From assembly GCA_024278725.1 (NCBI GenBank), contig JAJRSQ010000485.1:1-7123 (forward strand): a DNA stretch of 7,123 nt. The letters are read 5' to 3'. The stretch comes from Chloroflexota bacterium (GTDB taxonomy: Bacteria > Chloroflexota > Anaerolineae > 4572-78). Made by a program: the position numbers and the translations under genes. The notes beneath the pieces were generated by a model. The model was not told the origin of the DNA, did not search any database, and saw nothing but the letters and a program-made list of their open reading frames with translations. This document shows, in pieces, positions 5,227 to 7,123 of the stretch (positions are counted from its first letter, which is position 1; each line of letters begins with the position of its first letter).

Positions 5227-6144
5227 ATGGAAAATTTTGTCAGTCTCACCGAACTTTCTGCCGACGAAATATGGACGGTTTTGAATAAAGCCGTCAAACT
5301 GAAACAGGAATGGAAATCGGGGGGGAACCGTCCCATTTTAAAGGGGAAGATTTTGGCACTGGTTTTTCAGAAACCCTCTTTGCGCACCCGTGTTTCATTC
5401 GATGTGGGGATGTTGCATCTGGGTGGCAATGCGCTGTATCTTTCGCCCAACGAAATCGGGCTGGGCGGGCGCGAATCCGTGCCCGATGTGGCGCGCGTCC
5501 TCTCCGGGTATGTGGACGGCATCATGGCGCGAACTTTCTCGCATGACCATATTGTGCAGTTGGCGGAATATGCCTCTGTACCGGTGATTAATGGCTTGAG
5601 CGATTTCAACCATCCATGCCAGGCGATGGGCGATTTTCTGACCATTCTGGAACATAAAGGGACGCTGGACGGTATCACCCTGACCTATGTGGGCGACGGA
5701 AACAATGTTGCCCGCTCGCTGATGTTCACCGCCGCGAAACTGGGTGTGAATTTCAATATCGCCACGCCGGAAGGCTACGAAATCGAGCAGGAATATGTGA
5801 CGCTGGCGGAAAATGATGCCGCCGCAAGTGGCGCAACGCTGCAATTTTTCCATGACCCGGTGGCAGCGGTGACCGGCAGCGATGTAATTTATACCGATGT
5901 GTGGACGAGCATGGGGCAGGAAGCGGAAGCGAAAAAACGGCTGGCGGTTTTCCCGCCGTATCAGGTCAATGACGAATTGGTGGCGCACGCCAAAGACGAT
6001 GTCATTGTGATGCACTGCCTGCCCGCTCACCGGGGCGAAGAAATTACCGATTCGGTGGCGGATGGCGCACATTCCGTCCTGTTCCCGCAGGCGGAAAATC
6101 GTTTGCACGCTCAGAAGGGGATTTTGGCGCTGTTGATGGCATAA
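5227..6144 (+). CDS. argF: Ornithine carbamoyltransferase
   Basis: Converts ornithine and carbamoyl phosphate to citrulline and phosphate, the sixth step of arginine biosynthesis, in the cytoplasm. The 305-residue length is typical. The carbamoyl phosphate loop is KPSLRTRVSF (49-58), HPCQ is at 129-132, the ornithine-binding DVWTSMG at 224-230, and the signature HCLPAHRGEEI at 263-273 with its active-site cysteine (264). These distinguish it from aspartate carbamoyltransferase, and HCLPAHRGEE fits the ornithine rather than the N-acetylornithine enzyme. The SLRTR form replaces the STRTR of E. coli and is common elsewhere. An arginine-deiminase (catabolic, arcB-type) role is not indicated, because no arcA or arcC is nearby. 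No other arginine gene is visible. The TPR gene follows 29 bases downstream and may share the transcript. Confidence 0.96.
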   Translation: MENFVSLTELSADEIWTVLNKAVKLKQEWKSGGNRPILKGKILALVFQKPSLRTRVSFDVGMLHLGGNALYLSPNEIGLGGRESVPDVARVLSGYVDGIMARTFSHDHIVQLAEYASVPVINGLSDFNHPCQAMGDFLTILEHKGTLDGITLTYVGDGNNVARSLMFTAAKLGVNFNIATPEGYEIEQEYVTLAENDAAASGATLQFFHDPVAAVTGSDVIYTDVWTSMGQEAEAKKRLAVFPPYQVNDELVAHAKDDVIVMHCLPAHRGEEITDSVADGAHSVLFPQAENRLHAQKGILALLMA

Positions 6145-6162
6145 TCCGTTTACCCGCAGTTT

Positions 6163-6170
6163 GGAGGTGA
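6163..6170 (+). promoter_or_regulatory. Ribosome binding site fixing a TTG start
   Basis: GGAGGTGA (6163-6170) matches the anti-Shine-Dalgarno sequence very well and puts the start at the TTG at 6174. The last three bases of this site (TGA, 6168-6170) are an in-frame stop two codons upstream, so no earlier start is possible. Confidence 0.8.
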
Positions 6171-6173
6171 CGT

Positions 6174-7123
6174 TTGGCTGGCAATCAGGAAATATATGAG
6201 AAGGCGTTGCGTGCCGCCGAAAACTTTTCGGCGCAGGGTGACTGGACCAACGCTTTAAAGGCATATCGCGCGGCGGTGCAGGAATTCCCCACCGATATTC
6301 CCGCTTTGCTGGGGCTGTCGGATGCGTATTTTAAATTGCAGCAGTACCAATCGACGGTGCGGGCGTTGCAGCACGTGCTGAAGCTTCATCCGGCGCACGG
6401 GCAGGCGTTGGAAAAGATGGCGGCGGTGTTCACCCATTTGGGGCGCGCCGACCAAGCCGCCAAAACATATGTTTATGCCGGTAATCTGCAAGCCAAGTCG
6501 GGGCAACTGGAAGCGGCGGTGCAATTTTGGGACAAAGCGATTGAGATTGACGGCAACCAAATTCAGGCGCGGAACAATCTGGCGCACGCGCTGGTTCGGT
6601 TGGGGAATGTTGACCGCGCCGCGCACGAACTGGTGCAGTTGGCGGCGGCATTCCAATCGCGTGGGGACGATGCCAAAGCGCGGCAGTATCTGAATGCCGC
6701 CCTGAAAATCGCCCCGGACGCCGATGTGGCGCTGGCGGCGTTGGACGCGCTGGAAGGGGGCGAATCCATCGCCGATGCGCTGCTGGCTTCCACCCAAGCC
6801 GCCGATGATGAACAACTCGGTTGGGATGACCACGTTTCCACTGAGGAAGAATCGGCGTTGCTGGCGTTCTCCGCGCTCGACACGGAGGAGGATGATGCGT
6901 TGCCGGGCAGCCCGCGCGAGGAGGTGGTGGAACTCGCGCTGGAGGAGCTGGCAAACGTCCTGTTTGAAGAATCGTTGCCGGATTTGAATCTCGCCATCCC
7001 AAAATCGGAACTGGATATGCTGATTGGGCAGGCAATTGACCTGCACACGCGCGGCGACAACGCCGACGCCATCGAAGTGTTTGAAACGTTGATTCAGCAC
7101 GGCTTCAAACGTCCCGCCGTTTA
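6174..7123 (+). CDS. Tetratricopeptide repeat protein (C-terminus missing)
   Basis: An open frame of 316 residues that runs off the right edge; the last two bases are TA, so the next codon could be a stop but cannot be read. The N-terminal 185 residues are a row of about five TPR units, starting near residues 8, 42, 78, 107 and 131, with characteristic Ala/Gly/Tyr/Pro spacing (for example NALKAYRAAVQEFPTD and FWDKAIEIDGNQ). An acidic, low-complexity linker rich in Asp and Glu follows (about 205-250), then another helical, TPR-like unit begins at about 279. There is no signal peptide or membrane segment, so it is probably a cytoplasmic scaffold for protein contacts. The TTG start is fixed by GGAGGTGA and an in-frame TGA just upstream. 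The partner is unknown; nothing shows that it works with ArgF beyond likely co-transcription. Confidence 0.85.
   Translation, partial: MAGNQEIYEKALRAAENFSAQGDWTNALKAYRAAVQEFPTDIPALLGLSDAYFKLQQYQSTVRALQHVLKLHPAHGQALEKMAAVFTHLGRADQAAKTYVYAGNLQAKSGQLEAAVQFWDKAIEIDGNQIQARNNLAHALVRLGNVDRAAHELVQLAAAFQSRGDDAKARQYLNAALKIAPDADVALAALDALEGGESIADALLASTQAADDEQLGWDDHVSTEEESALLAFSALDTEEDDALPGSPREEVVELALEELANVLFEESLPDLNLAIPKSELDMLIGQAIDLHTRGDNADAIEVFETLIQHGFKRPAV

Noticed and set aside
5395..6264. 289-residue open frame on the minus strand over argF
   Set aside because: The plus strand is certain argF with all signature motifs. The antisense product has no recognisable motif.
6255..7100. 281-residue open frame on the minus strand over the TPR gene
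   Set aside because: The plus strand encodes repeated TPR helices with a strong ribosome binding site. The antisense product is Arg/Gln-rich without structure that I can name.

Overview
The window reads as an ordinary stretch of bacterial chromosome: GC-rich, densely coding, with short intergenic gaps, Shine-Dalgarno starts on most genes and no phage, transposase, tRNA, rRNA or CRISPR signal. Taxonomy can only be inferred. A eukaryotic-type (UDPGP family) UDP-glucose pyrophosphorylase, an acidic TPR protein, and an intergenic palindrome of the GTAGGGGC...GCCCCTAC type together suggest Chloroflexota (Anaerolineae-like), but this is a guess from gene style. No gap exceeds about 175 bases.

Left half (1-3441), all on the minus strand. 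In transcription order there is a HAD-superfamily hydrolase (3441-2710), then a 49-residue single-span membrane peptide (2687-2538). A 173-base gap follows with a 59-base composite inverted repeat. After it comes a tight three-gene cluster: a seven-span membrane protein (2364-1654), a DUF952 protein (1652-1272), and a UTP-glucose-1-phosphate uridylyltransferase (from 1260, running off the left edge without a stop). Gaps of 1 and 11 bases in the cluster indicate one transcript.

Right half (3580-7123), all on the plus strand. Divergent from the HAD gene is a polytopic membrane protein (3580-4431), whose stop overlaps the start of a membrane-anchored class I methyltransferase (4431-5108). Next, behind its own promoter and a strong ribosome binding site, is ornithine carbamoyltransferase (argF, 5227-6144). 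It is followed 29 bases later by a TTG-started TPR protein that runs off the right edge (6174-7123).

The only genes with a well-defined biochemical role are UGPase (UDP-glucose for glycan and glycolipid synthesis) and ArgF (citrulline synthesis in arginine biosynthesis). I see no single undescribed system. The points most worth a second look are the composite repeat whose two hairpins differ by compensatory changes, a consensus -10 box placed so that the 3580 gene would be transcribed without a leader, and the coupled pair of unknown membrane protein plus membrane-anchored methyltransferase.
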